The notes: generated by a model not told the origin, from the letters alone. A DNA stretch of 10,041 bases from Emticicia sp943368675 (GCA_943368675.1 CALRLN020000170.1:1-10041); one strand, 5' to 3'; counted from the first letter of the stretch, positions 1 to 6,933 are shown. Numbers and translations: made by a program.

Positions 1-1199
1 ATTAAGCCCGAGATAAATACCCCTAAGATGATAAAAATGAAATAGTTCAGAATACCCACTCCGCAACCTCCATAGAAAGCATTTACCATCATAGCAAGCA
101 ATTGCATGGCACCTGAAAGCGGCATACTACTATCATGCATGCTATTAACTGAGCCTGTTGAGATAACTGTGGTCGCTATGCTCCAGTACCCTGATGCAGC
201 AGGGCCAAATCTTGCTTCTTTACCCTCCATACTTCCGTTAGGTTGGGTAACACCTAAGTGCTGTATAGCAGGGCTGCCATTAATTTCGGCAATAACAGTC
301 GGGATAGTCAAACATAAGAAACCAACTGTCATGACCCCAAAGATTGTCCATGCCAGTTTTTTACGTTTCAGATAGTAGCCCAAAGCGAAGATGAACGCAA
401 AAGGGATAATCATTTGCGCAATCATTTCAACAGTATTGGTAAAATAATTAGGATTTTCTAGTGGATGAGCAGAGTTGGCTCCGAAGAAACCACCACCGTT
501 GGTTCCTAAGTGTTTGATTGCCACAAAAACAGCTACAGGACCCCGCGATACTTGTACTGAATCACCTTGCAAGGTGGTGATTGTATCTTTTCCCTCGAAT
601 GTCATTGGTGTACCATTGAATAACAAAAGCACTGAGACAAAAATAGAAAGAGGTAGGAGGATACGAGTACAGCTTTTTAAGAAGTAATTATAGAAATTAC
701 CTAATTTCTCGGCCTGACGTTCACGTAAAGCATTGAATACGATAGCACAAGCTGCCATACCAGTAGCCGCCGAGACAAAGTGCAAATACATCAGACCAAT
801 TAATTGTGTCAGATAAGAAACCCCTGTTTCTCCTGAATAGTGTTGCAGATTACAGTTAACGATAAACGAGATAGCTGTATTAAATGCCAGATCAGGCGAC
901 ATTGAAGAATTACCATCAGGATTAAGTGGTAACCAACCCTGGTTCATCAATATTAACATACTTAAAAAGAACCAGACAAAATTGATACCCAGCAAGGCAA
1001 CAAGGTGTTCTTTCCAGTTCATTTCTCTGGTAGCATCTATACCGCTGATGCGATAGAAAAGCTTTTCGATAGGATTAAAAACAGGGTCTAAAAAAGTCTT
1101 TTCGCCTGTATAAACCCTTGCAATATATTTTCCGAGAGGAATGGCCAGCAAAAGCGTGACCACAAACATGGCAATTATGCCCAGTATTTCAGTGTTCAT
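1..1199 (-). CDS. kdpA: Potassium-transporting ATPase subunit A, partial (C-terminus off window)
   Basis: This is the K+-translocating, channel-like subunit of the KdpFABC P-type ATPase, an inner-membrane pump that scavenges potassium when it is scarce. The 399 codons present start at ATG 1199 and run off the left edge; the family is about 560-570 residues, so the last quarter is missing. Three of the four selectivity-filter loops are visible: CNLQHYSGE (residues 116-124), GTNGGGFFGANS (232-243) and YGGCGVG (376-382). Alternating hydrophobic stretches fit a polytopic membrane protein. The start lies 5 bases after the kdpF stop, so the two are co-transcribed, and kdpB and kdpC are expected further left. 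Plus-strand open frames inside this region are shadows. The identification is firm from the filter motifs. Confidence 0.97.
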   Translation of the reverse strand, partial: MNTEILGIIAMFVVTLLLAIPLGKYIARVYTGEKTFLDPVFNPIEKLFYRISGIDATREMNWKEHLVALLGINFVWFFLSMLILMNQGWLPLNPDGNSSMSPDLAFNTAISFIVNCNLQHYSGETGVSYLTQLIGLMYLHFVSAATGMAACAIVFNALRERQAEKLGNFYNYFLKSCTRILLPLSIFVSVLLLFNGTPMTFEGKDTITTLQGDSVQVSRGPVAVFVAIKHLGTNGGGFFGANSAHPLENPNYFTNTVEMIAQMIIPFAFIFALGYYLKRKKLAWTIFGVMTVGFLCLTIPTVIAEINGSPAIQHLGVTQPNGSMEGKEARFGPAASGYWSIATTVISTGSVNSMHDSSMPLSGAMQLLAMMVNAFYGGCGVGILNYFIFIILGVFISGL

Positions 1200-1204
1200 A
1201 ATAT

Positions 1205-1282
1205 TTAGAATTTTTCAGGTTTAAGTAATACATACACGAGGTATCCGAAAACCAATAGCGATAAAATGAATAGGATTATCAT
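1205..1282 (-). CDS. kdpF: KdpF, small stabilising subunit of the Kdp potassium pump
   Basis: This is a 25-residue single-span membrane peptide, starting MIILFILSLLVFGYL and ending LLKPEKF. KdpF in other bacteria is a peptide of about 29 residues that sits beside KdpA and stabilises the KdpFABC complex. Hydrophobic residues 2-20 form one membrane helix, and the tail carries the typical short charged end. It lies directly upstream of kdpA (5-base gap) and 4 bases after the stop of another small membrane ORF (1370-1287). There is no recognisable Shine-Dalgarno sequence, so translation may be coupled to the upstream microprotein. It is too short for automatic gene finders and easily missed. Position, length and sequence pattern make the call strong. 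Confidence 0.9.
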   Translation of the reverse strand: MIILFILSLLVFGYLVYVLLKPEKF

Positions 1283-1286
1283 AGTT

Positions 1287-1370
1287 TTATATTTTTTCAA
1301 AAAAGTGAATTGATTTGTAGCATACCCCAAACAAGGCTGTACCTAGAATAATTAAAATGAGCGTTACCAT
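1287..1370 (-). CDS. Uncharacterised 27-residue membrane microprotein at the head of the kdp operon
   Basis: This short ORF begins ATG GTA ACG CTC at 1370 and ends TAA at 1287, giving 27 residues. Residues 2-16 (VTLILIILGTALFGV) are strongly hydrophobic and would make one membrane span; the tail CYKSIHFFEKI is amphipathic and ends in charged residues. Only 4 bases separate its stop from the kdpF start, so it looks like the first gene of the kdp operon. It resembles KdpF in size and shape but not in sequence. I infer either a second small subunit of the pump, a membrane-insertion helper, or a leader peptide coupling translation to kdpF. From memory, similar peptides ending in FFEKI precede kdpF in other Bacteroidota, but I could not check this. 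Confidence 0.6.
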   Translation of the reverse strand: MVTLILIILGTALFGVCYKSIHFFEKI

Positions 1371-1390
1371 CGTTTTTTAAAATTTAGTTA

Positions 1391-1418
1391 TGATAGTGAT
1401 ATGCCAATGTTTATGCCG
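1391..1418 (-). promoter_or_regulatory. Candidate sigma-54 (-24/-12) promoter for the kdp operon
   Basis: On the minus strand two overlapping near-matches to TGGCAC-N5-TTGCA occur. TGGCATATCACTATCA (1406-1391) has the GG and a TC in place of the -12 GC at the correct 10-base spacing. CGGCATAAACATTGGC (1418-1403) has GG-N10-GG. Both are imperfect at the -12 element. The first would start transcription near 1380, about 10 bases before the microprotein ATG at 1370. The case rests partly on the adjacent sigma-54 activator gene, so this is an inference. Confidence 0.35.
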
Positions 1419-1487
1419 TTTTAATCGTAATTTTAATAAGTGGTTGATAGAGAGTGAGTTATTGTTGATGTGATAGAAGAGAGATAT

Positions 1488-1517
1488 AAAAAAAGCCTAT
1501 CAAAATGATAAGCTTTT
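1488..1517 (-). terminator. Rho-independent terminator after the NtrC-type regulator gene
   Basis: An inverted repeat pairs 1491-1502 with 1506-1517: AAAAGC and GCTTTT outside, one C/A mismatch, then TATCA and TGATA around an AAA loop. On the minus strand the hairpin is followed by a run of seven T (1494-1488). It lies about 65 bases beyond the stop of the regulator gene at 1581 and ahead of the kdp genes, so it should separate the two transcription units. The A/T-rich outer arms make it partly bidirectional, but no plus-strand gene ends here. Confidence 0.75.
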
Positions 1518-1580
1518 CTCAAAATGGATGGTGGTAAAATATTTAGTTATGAAATGAAACCTAATTGAGGAAGTTGTTTC

Positions 1581-2918
1581 TTACAACCCATACTCCTCAA
1601 TCTTCCGATAAAGTGTAGCAATGCCAATCTCCAATAAACGCGCTGTTTCGGCCTTATTGCCTTTGGTGTAGTTGAGTACTTTTTGTATATGCAGTTTTTC
1701 TACGCTTGCCATTGAGAAAGCAGAAAGAGTACCTTTAGTTTGTTGTCGTGGTTGCTGAATATCGAATGGTAGTAAATCAGTAGTCAGCGTATCAGAATCG
1801 GCCAGAATAACGGCTCTTTCAACTATGTTTTTTAGCTCACGGATATTGCCGACCCATTCATAACTCTCTAATTTTTCCAGACACTCATTTTCTATTTTCT
1901 CAACACGTTTATTGGTTTTTGCCGAAGATTGTTGTATGAAATAGTGGGTCAACGGCTCAATATCCTTTGTTCGTTCACGTAGAGGTGGTAAATGAATCTC
2001 AAATACGTTTAAACGAAAATAGAGGTCAGAGCGAAAGCGGTTGGCTTCATACTCCTGTTTCAAATCCCGATTGGTCGCGGCTATCAGCCTGAAATTCGAT
2101 TTTGTGGGTTTGGTATCTCCCAGCTTAATAAATTCACTCGTCTCTAATACCCTTAATAATTTAGCCTGTAATTCTAAAGGCAGTTCTCCGATTTCATCCA
2201 GTAGAAGGGTACCTCCATTGGCTTCTTCAATCAGCCCCTTTTTATCTCTGATGGCTCCGGTAAATGCTCCCTGTTTATGACCGAACAATTCACTTTCGAG
2301 AATATCCTTGCTGAATGTACTGCAATTGAGGGTTACAAAGCTCTTTCCTGCTCTCGAACTTGCCTGATGGATTCCCTGTGCAAATACCTCTTTTCCCGTG
2401 CCAGTTTCACCTGTCAGTAAAACAGTAGTATCAATAGGTGCTACTTTTCTGGCTAAGTCTATGGCCTGTTGTATAGCCTTTGATTTACCAATAATGGCAT
2501 CAAAAGAAAACTTTTCGCCTACACGTTTTTCAAGGTCATTGACTTTCTTCTGTAATTGTACTTTTTCAATAGCCCGGTGCAGCAGGGGAATAATCTTCTC
2601 ATTATCATCGCCTTTTACAATATAATCAAAAGCACCATTTTTCATAGCCTGTACACCATCAATGATGTTGCCATAGGCTGTCAGTAAAATTACCTCTACA
2701 AACGGATGAGCTGACTTAATTTTAGGCAGTAAATCAACGCCATTGCCGTCAGGTAGTTTCACATCACACAACACTACATCAATATTATGCTGTTCTAATT
2801 TTTTCAGACCAGACCTGCAATCCCCTGCCTCAACTACTTCAAACCCTTCTGACTGTAAAATGCGGGCCAGCAAGGTTCTTAGTTTTTCTTCGTCATCTAT
2901 AATTAATACCGTCCTCAT
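1581..2918 (-). CDS. Sigma-54-dependent response regulator, NtrC/AtoC type (REC-AAA+-Fis HTH)
   Basis: This 445-residue cytoplasmic transcription activator remodels sigma-54 RNA polymerase after phosphorylation by a partner histidine kinase. An N-terminal receiver domain (about 1-115) has the acidic pair D8-D9, phospho-acceptor D52, T80 and K102. The AAA+ domain (about 140-375) shows Walker A GETGTGKE (170-177), the sigma-54-contacting GAFTGA loop (217-222), Walker B GGTLLLDE (235-242) and arginine-finger residues in FRSDLYFRLNV. A Fis-type helix-turn-helix occupies about 408-442. Every key residue is intact. The upstream thuA-like gene ends 35 bases before, so they may be co-transcribed; a weak AAGAAAGA ribosome site precedes the ATG. 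Downstream lies a terminator and then the kdp operon, the most likely target. No kinase gene is in view. Confidence 0.95.
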   Translation of the reverse strand: MRTVLIIDDEEKLRTLLARILQSEGFEVVEAGDCRSGLKKLEQHNIDVVLCDVKLPDGNGVDLLPKIKSAHPFVEVILLTAYGNIIDGVQAMKNGAFDYIVKGDDNEKIIPLLHRAIEKVQLQKKVNDLEKRVGEKFSFDAIIGKSKAIQQAIDLARKVAPIDTTVLLTGETGTGKEVFAQGIHQASSRAGKSFVTLNCSTFSKDILESELFGHKQGAFTGAIRDKKGLIEEANGGTLLLDEIGELPLELQAKLLRVLETSEFIKLGDTKPTKSNFRLIAATNRDLKQEYEANRFRSDLYFRLNVFEIHLPPLRERTKDIEPLTHYFIQQSSAKTNKRVEKIENECLEKLESYEWVGNIRELKNIVERAVILADSDTLTTDLLPFDIQQPRQQTKGTLSAFSMASVEKLHIQKVLNYTKGNKAETARLLEIGIATLYRKIEEYGL

Positions 2919-2953
2919 TCTTTCTTACTTAATTACTAGCTGTTTAAATTTTC

Positions 2954-3703
2954 TTATCTGTTAGCGGCCCAAAAAACAGCATTTTTGAACAAAGCCGCAT
3001 AAGACTCGTTGTCAAATAATTCGGGCGAATGCCCCATGAATATATAAACGTTCCGGGCTTTCATTTTTTCATTCGTCCATACAACTGGATGGTCACCCAT
3101 TTTTATTCTGGTGTCAGGTACATATGAATTTTCGTTTACGCTTGCGAGTACACGCACATGCGGCCTTGGGCTTTTATTGTAAGTATACCATTCCTCTTTT
3201 TGTATGTTAAAAAGTGATGGAACCCCTTTCATAACCGGATGTTGCTTTTCTTCAATAATCACATCTGCGGCCACAAATGTAGCAATGTAGTTGGTATATC
3301 GTATGCCACCCATAAAATCAGAAAACCATTGCCACATCGGGAAACCATCAAATTCGCCCAATAAAGTTGCATGATGAAAGCCAATCCAGCCCCCTTTGCC
3401 CTGTTCAATATATTTGATGAATGCGGCGACGGCTTTTTCCTTCCATCCATAGGGTGGGTAATCTAATTGTATAAAAAGCTGGTACCGGCTTAGATAATCC
3501 TCATCAATTTCATCGGTATTACTTATATAATCAATGGCAAAGCTACTGTCGGCAGCCAGTTGATTGAGCCAGACTTTTGCCCTCGTCGAATACTGAATAT
3601 GATGACCTCCGTTTTCTGCAATCGCCAGTACTTTAAATCTGGGTTGGGCCTTACCAGTGAGACATACAAAAATAAAAAAGGAAGATATGATTATTGTTTT
3701 CAT
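2954..3703 (-). CDS. Secreted ThuA-domain protein, second of a tandem pair
   Basis: This 249-residue protein has a clear signal peptide (residues 1-19, ending GKAQ), so it acts in the periplasm or at the surface. The rest is a ThuA-like domain, related in fold to class I glutamine amidotransferases: GGWIGFHHAT (104-113), MWQWFSDFMGG (123-133), QHPV (154-157), EEWYTYNKSPR (170-180), MGDHPVVW (202-209) and IFMGHSPELFDNESY (221-235). The founding ThuA of rhizobia acts in trehalose and related disaccharide catabolism through 3-keto sugars; the substrate here is unknown. The ATG overlaps the stop of the upstream paralogue (ATGA), showing translational coupling. Compared with its twin it has HHAT in place of HAAG and GHS in place of GHD, so the two may differ in activity. 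Confidence 0.85.
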   Translation of the reverse strand: MKTIIISSFFIFVCLTGKAQPRFKVLAIAENGGHHIQYSTRAKVWLNQLAADSSFAIDYISNTDEIDEDYLSRYQLFIQLDYPPYGWKEKAVAAFIKYIEQGKGGWIGFHHATLLGEFDGFPMWQWFSDFMGGIRYTNYIATFVAADVIIEEKQHPVMKGVPSLFNIQKEEWYTYNKSPRPHVRVLASVNENSYVPDTRIKMGDHPVVWTNEKMKARNVYIFMGHSPELFDNESYAALFKNAVFWAANR

Positions 3704-4473
3704 TTATTTTCTTGGTTAGCTCCAGCCCATAGAATTGCATTTCTCACAAGCACCTTATAGCTTTTATCGTCGCAAAGCGAAGCATCATGCCCGATACCAA
3801 TATAAATTGTATGCGGATACTTTTCATTACACCAGATAATCGGGTGGTCTCCCATCGGCTTTTTTTGAGTATAAGTTGACTCATCAGCCACAGCCAGCAC
3901 TCTAACATTATCTCTTGGACTTTTATTAAACTCATACCATTCGTCATACACTTCAATTTGCTTTGGAAGATGCTTCGTTGCAGGGTGTTTCATGTCTTCT
4001 ATGATAAATGTACCTTTCTGGAATTTAGGGTGTGGTGAATAGGCTATGCCACCCATAAAATCTTCAAACCATTGCCAGTATACTCTGTTCGGCGACTTAA
4101 ACATGTCTCCTGTTAGTCCGGCGGCATGAATACCGACCCATCCTCCGCCATTTTCAATATATTGCTGTAAGGCAGCCTGTTGACCATAAGACATATCAAA
4201 AGGAGCCAAGTGCAACTGTATAAATACTTTATATTGCATCAGATTGATTTCATTTACAACGCTCGTATCATCTGTAAACTCGAGGTCAAAATTATTTTCT
4301 GAGGCCATCTTTTCAAAGAATGGCCTGGCGGCTGCAATCATTTTCAGGTGGTCTTTCGCCCGAGAAGCAACTACCAACGCTTTAAATCTGGGCTTATGAC
4401 GAAAGGATAAAAAGGTAGTAAAAACGGCACTTGTCAATACTACAAAACAACATAAAGTTAACAGACGTTTCAT
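3700..4473 (-). CDS. ThuA-domain protein with N-terminal signal or anchor, first of a tandem pair
   Basis: This 257-residue protein begins with a hydrophobic stretch (about residues 3-23, MKRLLTLCCFVVLTSAVF) that acts as signal peptide or membrane anchor; the cysteines at 8-9 do not make a good lipobox. The ThuA domain follows: GGGWVGIHAAG (109-119), YWQWFEDFMGG (132-142), KHPATKHLP (162-170), DEWYEFNKSPR (177-187), MGDHPIIW (207-214) and IGIGHDASLCDDKSY (225-239). It is clearly paralogous to the next gene, sharing motif order and the closing N-A-[IV]-[LF]-W-A. It is the first gene of the minus-strand unit, transcribed from the 142-base gap shared with the plus-strand yitT-like gene. A sugar-related role is inferred from the family name; the reaction is not known. 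Confidence 0.85.
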   Translation of the reverse strand: MKRLLTLCCFVVLTSAVFTTFLSFRHKPRFKALVVASRAKDHLKMIAAARPFFEKMASENNFDLEFTDDTSVVNEINLMQYKVFIQLHLAPFDMSYGQQAALQQYIENGGGWVGIHAAGLTGDMFKSPNRVYWQWFEDFMGGIAYSPHPKFQKGTFIIEDMKHPATKHLPKQIEVYDEWYEFNKSPRDNVRVLAVADESTYTQKKPMGDHPIIWCNEKYPHTIYIGIGHDASLCDDKSYKVLVRNAILWAGANQENK

Positions 4474-4615
4474 AGGTTTTTTGTTTAAAACTAGCTATTT
4501 TATAAAGCCAGACATGGCTATAACAGTAATTTTTTAAGGAATTATTAATTATATAGCAAAAGGAATAGTCCCTGAAAATGATTAACTTCGCTTTTACCCA
4601 CCAAAGATAAAACTT

Positions 4616-5617
4616 ATGCGAAAAGAAAAAGAAAATGTTTTCCTCCGATTACCTAAAATTATTTTAAATGCCCTACTAAATCTACTCAAAGACGAAGATG
4701 AAAAATTTGCGGACCGCTCCAAATACCAGATGGCCAAGGAGGTCAGGGAAGTAAAGGTCACAATCAAGCGACTTTTTAAGGACTTCTTTCTAATAACCAT
4801 TGGCGTGATCTCTGCCGGTTTTGGATTAGATGGTTTTCTTTTACCCAACGATTTTATAGATGGCGGGGCTACCGGAATTTCCCTGCTAATTACTGCCGTT
4901 ACTGATTATCCACTCTCATTGATGCTTGTCATCATCAACATACCATTTATTATTATAGGACTGACGGTAGTCGGTAAAGAGTTTGCCATTAAAACGGCTT
5001 TAGGCATTTTAGCACTGTCGTTATCAGTAGCCTTTATACCATACCCTGAAATTACACATGATAAATTGCTTACTTCAGTATTCGGCGGGTTCTTCCTGGG
5101 TCTGGGTATTGGTATGGCCATGAGAGGCGGCGGTGTAATTGATGGTACTGAGGTACTTGCCATTACCCTTAGCCGTAGAATGGGGTTGACTATCGGTGAT
5201 GTGATTTTGCTGATAAACGTTATTATATTTTCAGTGGCTGCCTATGTTTTATCTTTGGAAACAGCATTATACTCTATGCTCACATACTTATCAGCATCAA
5301 AAACAGTTGATTTCGTGATTGAGGGGATTGAAGAGTATACAGGGGTTACCATTGTATCTTTAAAGCCCATGGAAATAAAAAAGATGATTATAGAAGAAAT
5401 GGGGCGTGGGGTTACTGTTTATAAAGGAGAAAGGGGGTTTGGAAAAACGGGATATACGGAAGGCGAAGTGAAAATTGTTTATACCGTAATCACCCGTTTG
5501 GAGGTCAGTAAGCTTAATCTTGAAATTGAAAAAATAGATCCTAATGCCTTCGTAATCATGACCAGTATCAAGGATACTAAAGGAGGCATGATTAAAAAAC
5601 GCTCTGTGCCGCATTAA
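4616..5617 (+). CDS. YitT-family integral membrane protein (DUF161 plus C-terminal DUF2179)
   Basis: This 333-residue protein of the YitT family has no established molecular function. A charged N-terminal extension (1-50) precedes about five or six membrane segments (roughly 55-75, 101-120, 124-142, 151-170, 192-213). The diagnostic glycine-rich motifs are present: GFGLDGFLLPNDFIDGGATGIS (68-89), with its LPN-x-DGG-x-TG pattern, and GLGIGMAMRGGGVIDGTEVLA (162-182). A soluble C-terminal DUF2179 domain (about 240-322) contains the usual RGVTVYKGERGFGKTGYTEGEVKIVYTVITR pattern in residues 264-294. The N-terminal extension could be shorter if M39 were the start, but the charged leader is in frame and the ATG at 4616 is preceded by A-rich sequence. 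It is divergent from the ThuA genes and ends before the palindrome at 5651. Confidence 0.9.
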   Translation: MRKEKENVFLRLPKIILNALLNLLKDEDEKFADRSKYQMAKEVREVKVTIKRLFKDFFLITIGVISAGFGLDGFLLPNDFIDGGATGISLLITAVTDYPLSLMLVIINIPFIIIGLTVVGKEFAIKTALGILALSLSVAFIPYPEITHDKLLTSVFGGFFLGLGIGMAMRGGGVIDGTEVLAITLSRRMGLTIGDVILLINVIIFSVAAYVLSLETALYSMLTYLSASKTVDFVIEGIEEYTGVTIVSLKPMEIKKMIIEEMGRGVTVYKGERGFGKTGYTEGEVKIVYTVITRLEVSKLNLEIEKIDPNAFVIMTSIKDTKGGMIKKRSVPH

Positions 5618-5643
5618 AGGGAAAATTGACTCAATATATTTTG

Positions 5644-5651
5644 TAATTTTG
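5644..5651 (+). promoter_or_regulatory. Candidate -7 box (TAATTTTG) for the gamma-carbonic anhydrase gene
   Basis: TAATTTTG matches the Bacteroidota -7 consensus TAnnTTTG exactly. A TTG at 5626-5628 could serve as the -33 element, but the 15-base spacing is shorter than usual. Transcription would start near 5658, inside the palindrome at 5651-5672 and about 30 bases before the preferred ATG at 5688. Confidence 0.4.
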
Positions 5652-5680
5652 TGCCTGATATATATCAGGCACTTATTTTT
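5651..5680 (+). terminator. Perfect 22-base palindrome followed by T-rich run (terminator of the yitT-like gene)
   Basis: Bases 5651-5672 read the same on both strands: left arm GTGCCTGATAT, right arm ATATCAGGCAC. The following ACTTATTTTTTAT provides a U-rich tail on the plus strand only, so in RNA it should work as a rho-independent terminator 34 bases after the yitT-like stop. It overlaps the candidate -7 box of the next gene and could equally serve as an operator for a dimeric repressor. Confidence 0.6.
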
Positions 5681-5687
5681 TATACTA

Positions 5688-6206
5688 ATGGCACTTATAT
5701 TACCTGTAAAAGGAGTAAGCCCCACCATGGGCGACAATTGCTGGTTTGCACCCAATGCTACAATAGTGGGTGATGTTATCATGGGAAAAGACTGTACAAT
5801 CTGGTTTAATGCGGTAGTGCGTGGAGATGTAAATTCAATTATCATAGGCGACAGAGTAAATATACAGGATGGCGCAGTAATACATTGTACTTATCAGAAA
5901 ACCAAAACAACCATTGGTAATAATGTAAGTATAGCGCACAATGCTATTGTACATGGCTGCACCATAGAAGACAAAGTACTGATTGGAATGGGTGCTATTA
6001 TTATGGATGGTGCCGTAATTGGCACAGGTTCTATCATTGCTGCCGGGGCGATTATAACACAAAATACTGTTGTCCCTCCCAACTCTATATATGCCGGAAA
6101 TCCGGCTAAATTTCTGAAAGCGGTGACTCCTGAGCTTGAAGAAGTATTCATGCGCACTGCAAACAATTATGTTATGTATTCAGAGTGGTTTAAAGTGTCA
6201 GATTGA
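5688..6206 (+). CDS. Gamma-class carbonic anhydrase family protein (left-handed beta-helix hexapeptide repeats)
   Basis: This cytoplasmic trimer-forming protein of the gamma-carbonic anhydrase/YrdA/PaaY group has 172 residues from ATG 5688. I prefer this start to an in-frame ATG at 5649, because the product then begins MALILPVKGVSPTMGDNCWF as family members do and the longer form would cross a palindrome. Imperfect hexapeptide repeats run from about residue 20 to 137. The three metal-binding histidines are present: H66 (DGAVIH), H84 and H89 (IAHNAIVH). The R45-D47 pair in RGDVNSI and Q60-D61 are conserved. An alpha-helical C-terminus (ELEEVFMRTANNYVMYSEWF) packs against the helix in this family. 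It may hydrate CO2, but many members have little measured activity, so the substrate stays open. Confidence 0.92.
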   Translation: MALILPVKGVSPTMGDNCWFAPNATIVGDVIMGKDCTIWFNAVVRGDVNSIIIGDRVNIQDGAVIHCTYQKTKTTIGNNVSIAHNAIVHGCTIEDKVLIGMGAIIMDGAVIGTGSIIAAGAIITQNTVVPPNSIYAGNPAKFLKAVTPELEEVFMRTANNYVMYSEWFKVSD

Positions 6207-6327
6207 CAGGATTATGCCGTCACTTTCACTAAATTCAGTAAATATGCATTTTTTGACTTAAACTGATACAAAAAGATTGAAATAGCATAAAAACACCTGC
6301 TTTTATCCTGTTTTTCTATAAAAACGC

Positions 6328-6342
6328 TATATTTGCGGTTTA
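6328..6342 (+). promoter_or_regulatory. Promoter -7 region of the ECF sigma gene (TATATTTGCGG)
   Basis: TATATTTG (6328-6335) is an exact TAnnTTTG box, followed by CGG as often seen in Cytophagales promoters. No clean TTTG is found at -33; CCTG at 6307-6310 sits at 17-base spacing. Transcription would start near 6342, leaving a leader of about 16 bases before the GTG start. The word TATTTGCGGTTTA (6330-6342) recurs before the FecR gene. Confidence 0.55.
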
Positions 6343-6357
6343 AAAAAAGCTCAAATT

Positions 6358-6933
6358 GTGGAGTACGCAAGTTTAGGAGATGACATATTAGTAAAACTAA
6401 TGAGTTTGGGTGACAAGGAGGCTTTTGGAGAAATTTACCGCCGATACTGGCGTAAATTATTCCAGAGAGCTCAGCGAAAAATCTATGCAAAAGAGATTGT
6501 TGAAGAACTCGTACAAGACCTCTTTGTAACACTTTGGGAAAAGCGTGCTACCCAAAAAATACAAACCCTGGAGCCATATCTTTTTACAGCCCTCAAATAC
6601 CAGATTATTACCCATATCAAGAAACAGGTGCTTGAAGAAAAGTTCGTTGCCTATACAAGTACAGAAAGCGATGAAGAAGAGAATAGCCTTGAAGAAAAAA
6701 TCGCCTTCGACGATCTGACTCAATCTATTGAACAAGCTATTGAACAATTGCCTGAAAAAACACAACACATCTTCCGGCTTAACCGCCTAGAAGGCAAAAG
6801 CACCAAAGAAATTGTAGAAATTCTTAACATTCCTGAGCGAACGGTCGAGTACCATATTTCTCAATCCCTCCGATTTATGCGGGAGCATCTGAAAGAGTTT
6901 CTGACTTGGAGTTTTTTGATATTTTTGAAATAG
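6358..6933 (+). CDS. ECF-subfamily RNA polymerase sigma factor (FecI-like, Bacteroidota type)
   Basis: This is a 191-residue extracytoplasmic-function sigma factor. Region 2 spans about 23-90, with the signature GDKEAFGEIYRRYWRKLFQRA (18-38), EELVQDLFVTLWEKR (49-63) and LFTALKYQIITHIKK. Region 4 spans about 121-178: LPEKTQHIFRLNRLEGKSTKEIVEILNIPERTVEYHISQSL, the -35-binding helix-turn-helix (131-171). The short hydrophobic tail FLTWSFLIFLK is common in sigma factors paired with SusC/SusD loci. The start is GTG; the residues it yields match the family's N-terminus, and the next ATG would cut into region 2. Its expected partners are the FecR anti-sigma factor (8177) and the SusC-type receptor (9581), which suggests it activates a nutrient-uptake operon. 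Unusually, a receiver-domain gene lies between it and fecR. Confidence 0.93.
   Translation: MEYASLGDDILVKLMSLGDKEAFGEIYRRYWRKLFQRAQRKIYAKEIVEELVQDLFVTLWEKRATQKIQTLEPYLFTALKYQIITHIKKQVLEEKFVAYTSTESDEEENSLEEKIAFDDLTQSIEQAIEQLPEKTQHIFRLNRLEGKSTKEIVEILNIPERTVEYHISQSLRFMREHLKEFLTWSFLIFLK

Noticed and set aside
106..687. Plus-strand open frames of 89 and 70 codons at 106-375 and 475-687
   Set aside because: They lie wholly inside kdpA on the opposite strand, whose selectivity-filter motifs are unmistakable.
4506..4519. AGCCA-GACA-TGGCT hairpin in the gap between the ThuA and yitT-like genes
   Set aside because: A 5-pair stem without a T-run is too small to call a terminator, and as an operator it has no supporting evidence.
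4583..4590. TAACTTCG as a -7 promoter box for the yitT-like gene
   Set aside because: It has one mismatch to TAnnTTTG and no TTG-type -33 element at a usable distance.
5649..5687. Upstream in-frame ATG giving a 185-residue form of the carbonic anhydrase-like protein
   Set aside because: The extra 13 residues (MCLIYIRHLFFIL) are not part of the family fold and are encoded by the palindrome and T-rich tail; ATG 5688 gives the normal N-terminus.
5360..5845. 161-codon minus-strand open frame
   Set aside because: It runs antisense across the end of the yitT-like gene and the start of the carbonic anhydrase gene, both with clear family motifs, and its translation shows no recognisable domain.
6212..6532. 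106-codon minus-strand open frame over the start of the sigma factor gene
   Set aside because: It overlaps the promoter and region 2 of a well-defined ECF sigma factor and has no recognisable motif.
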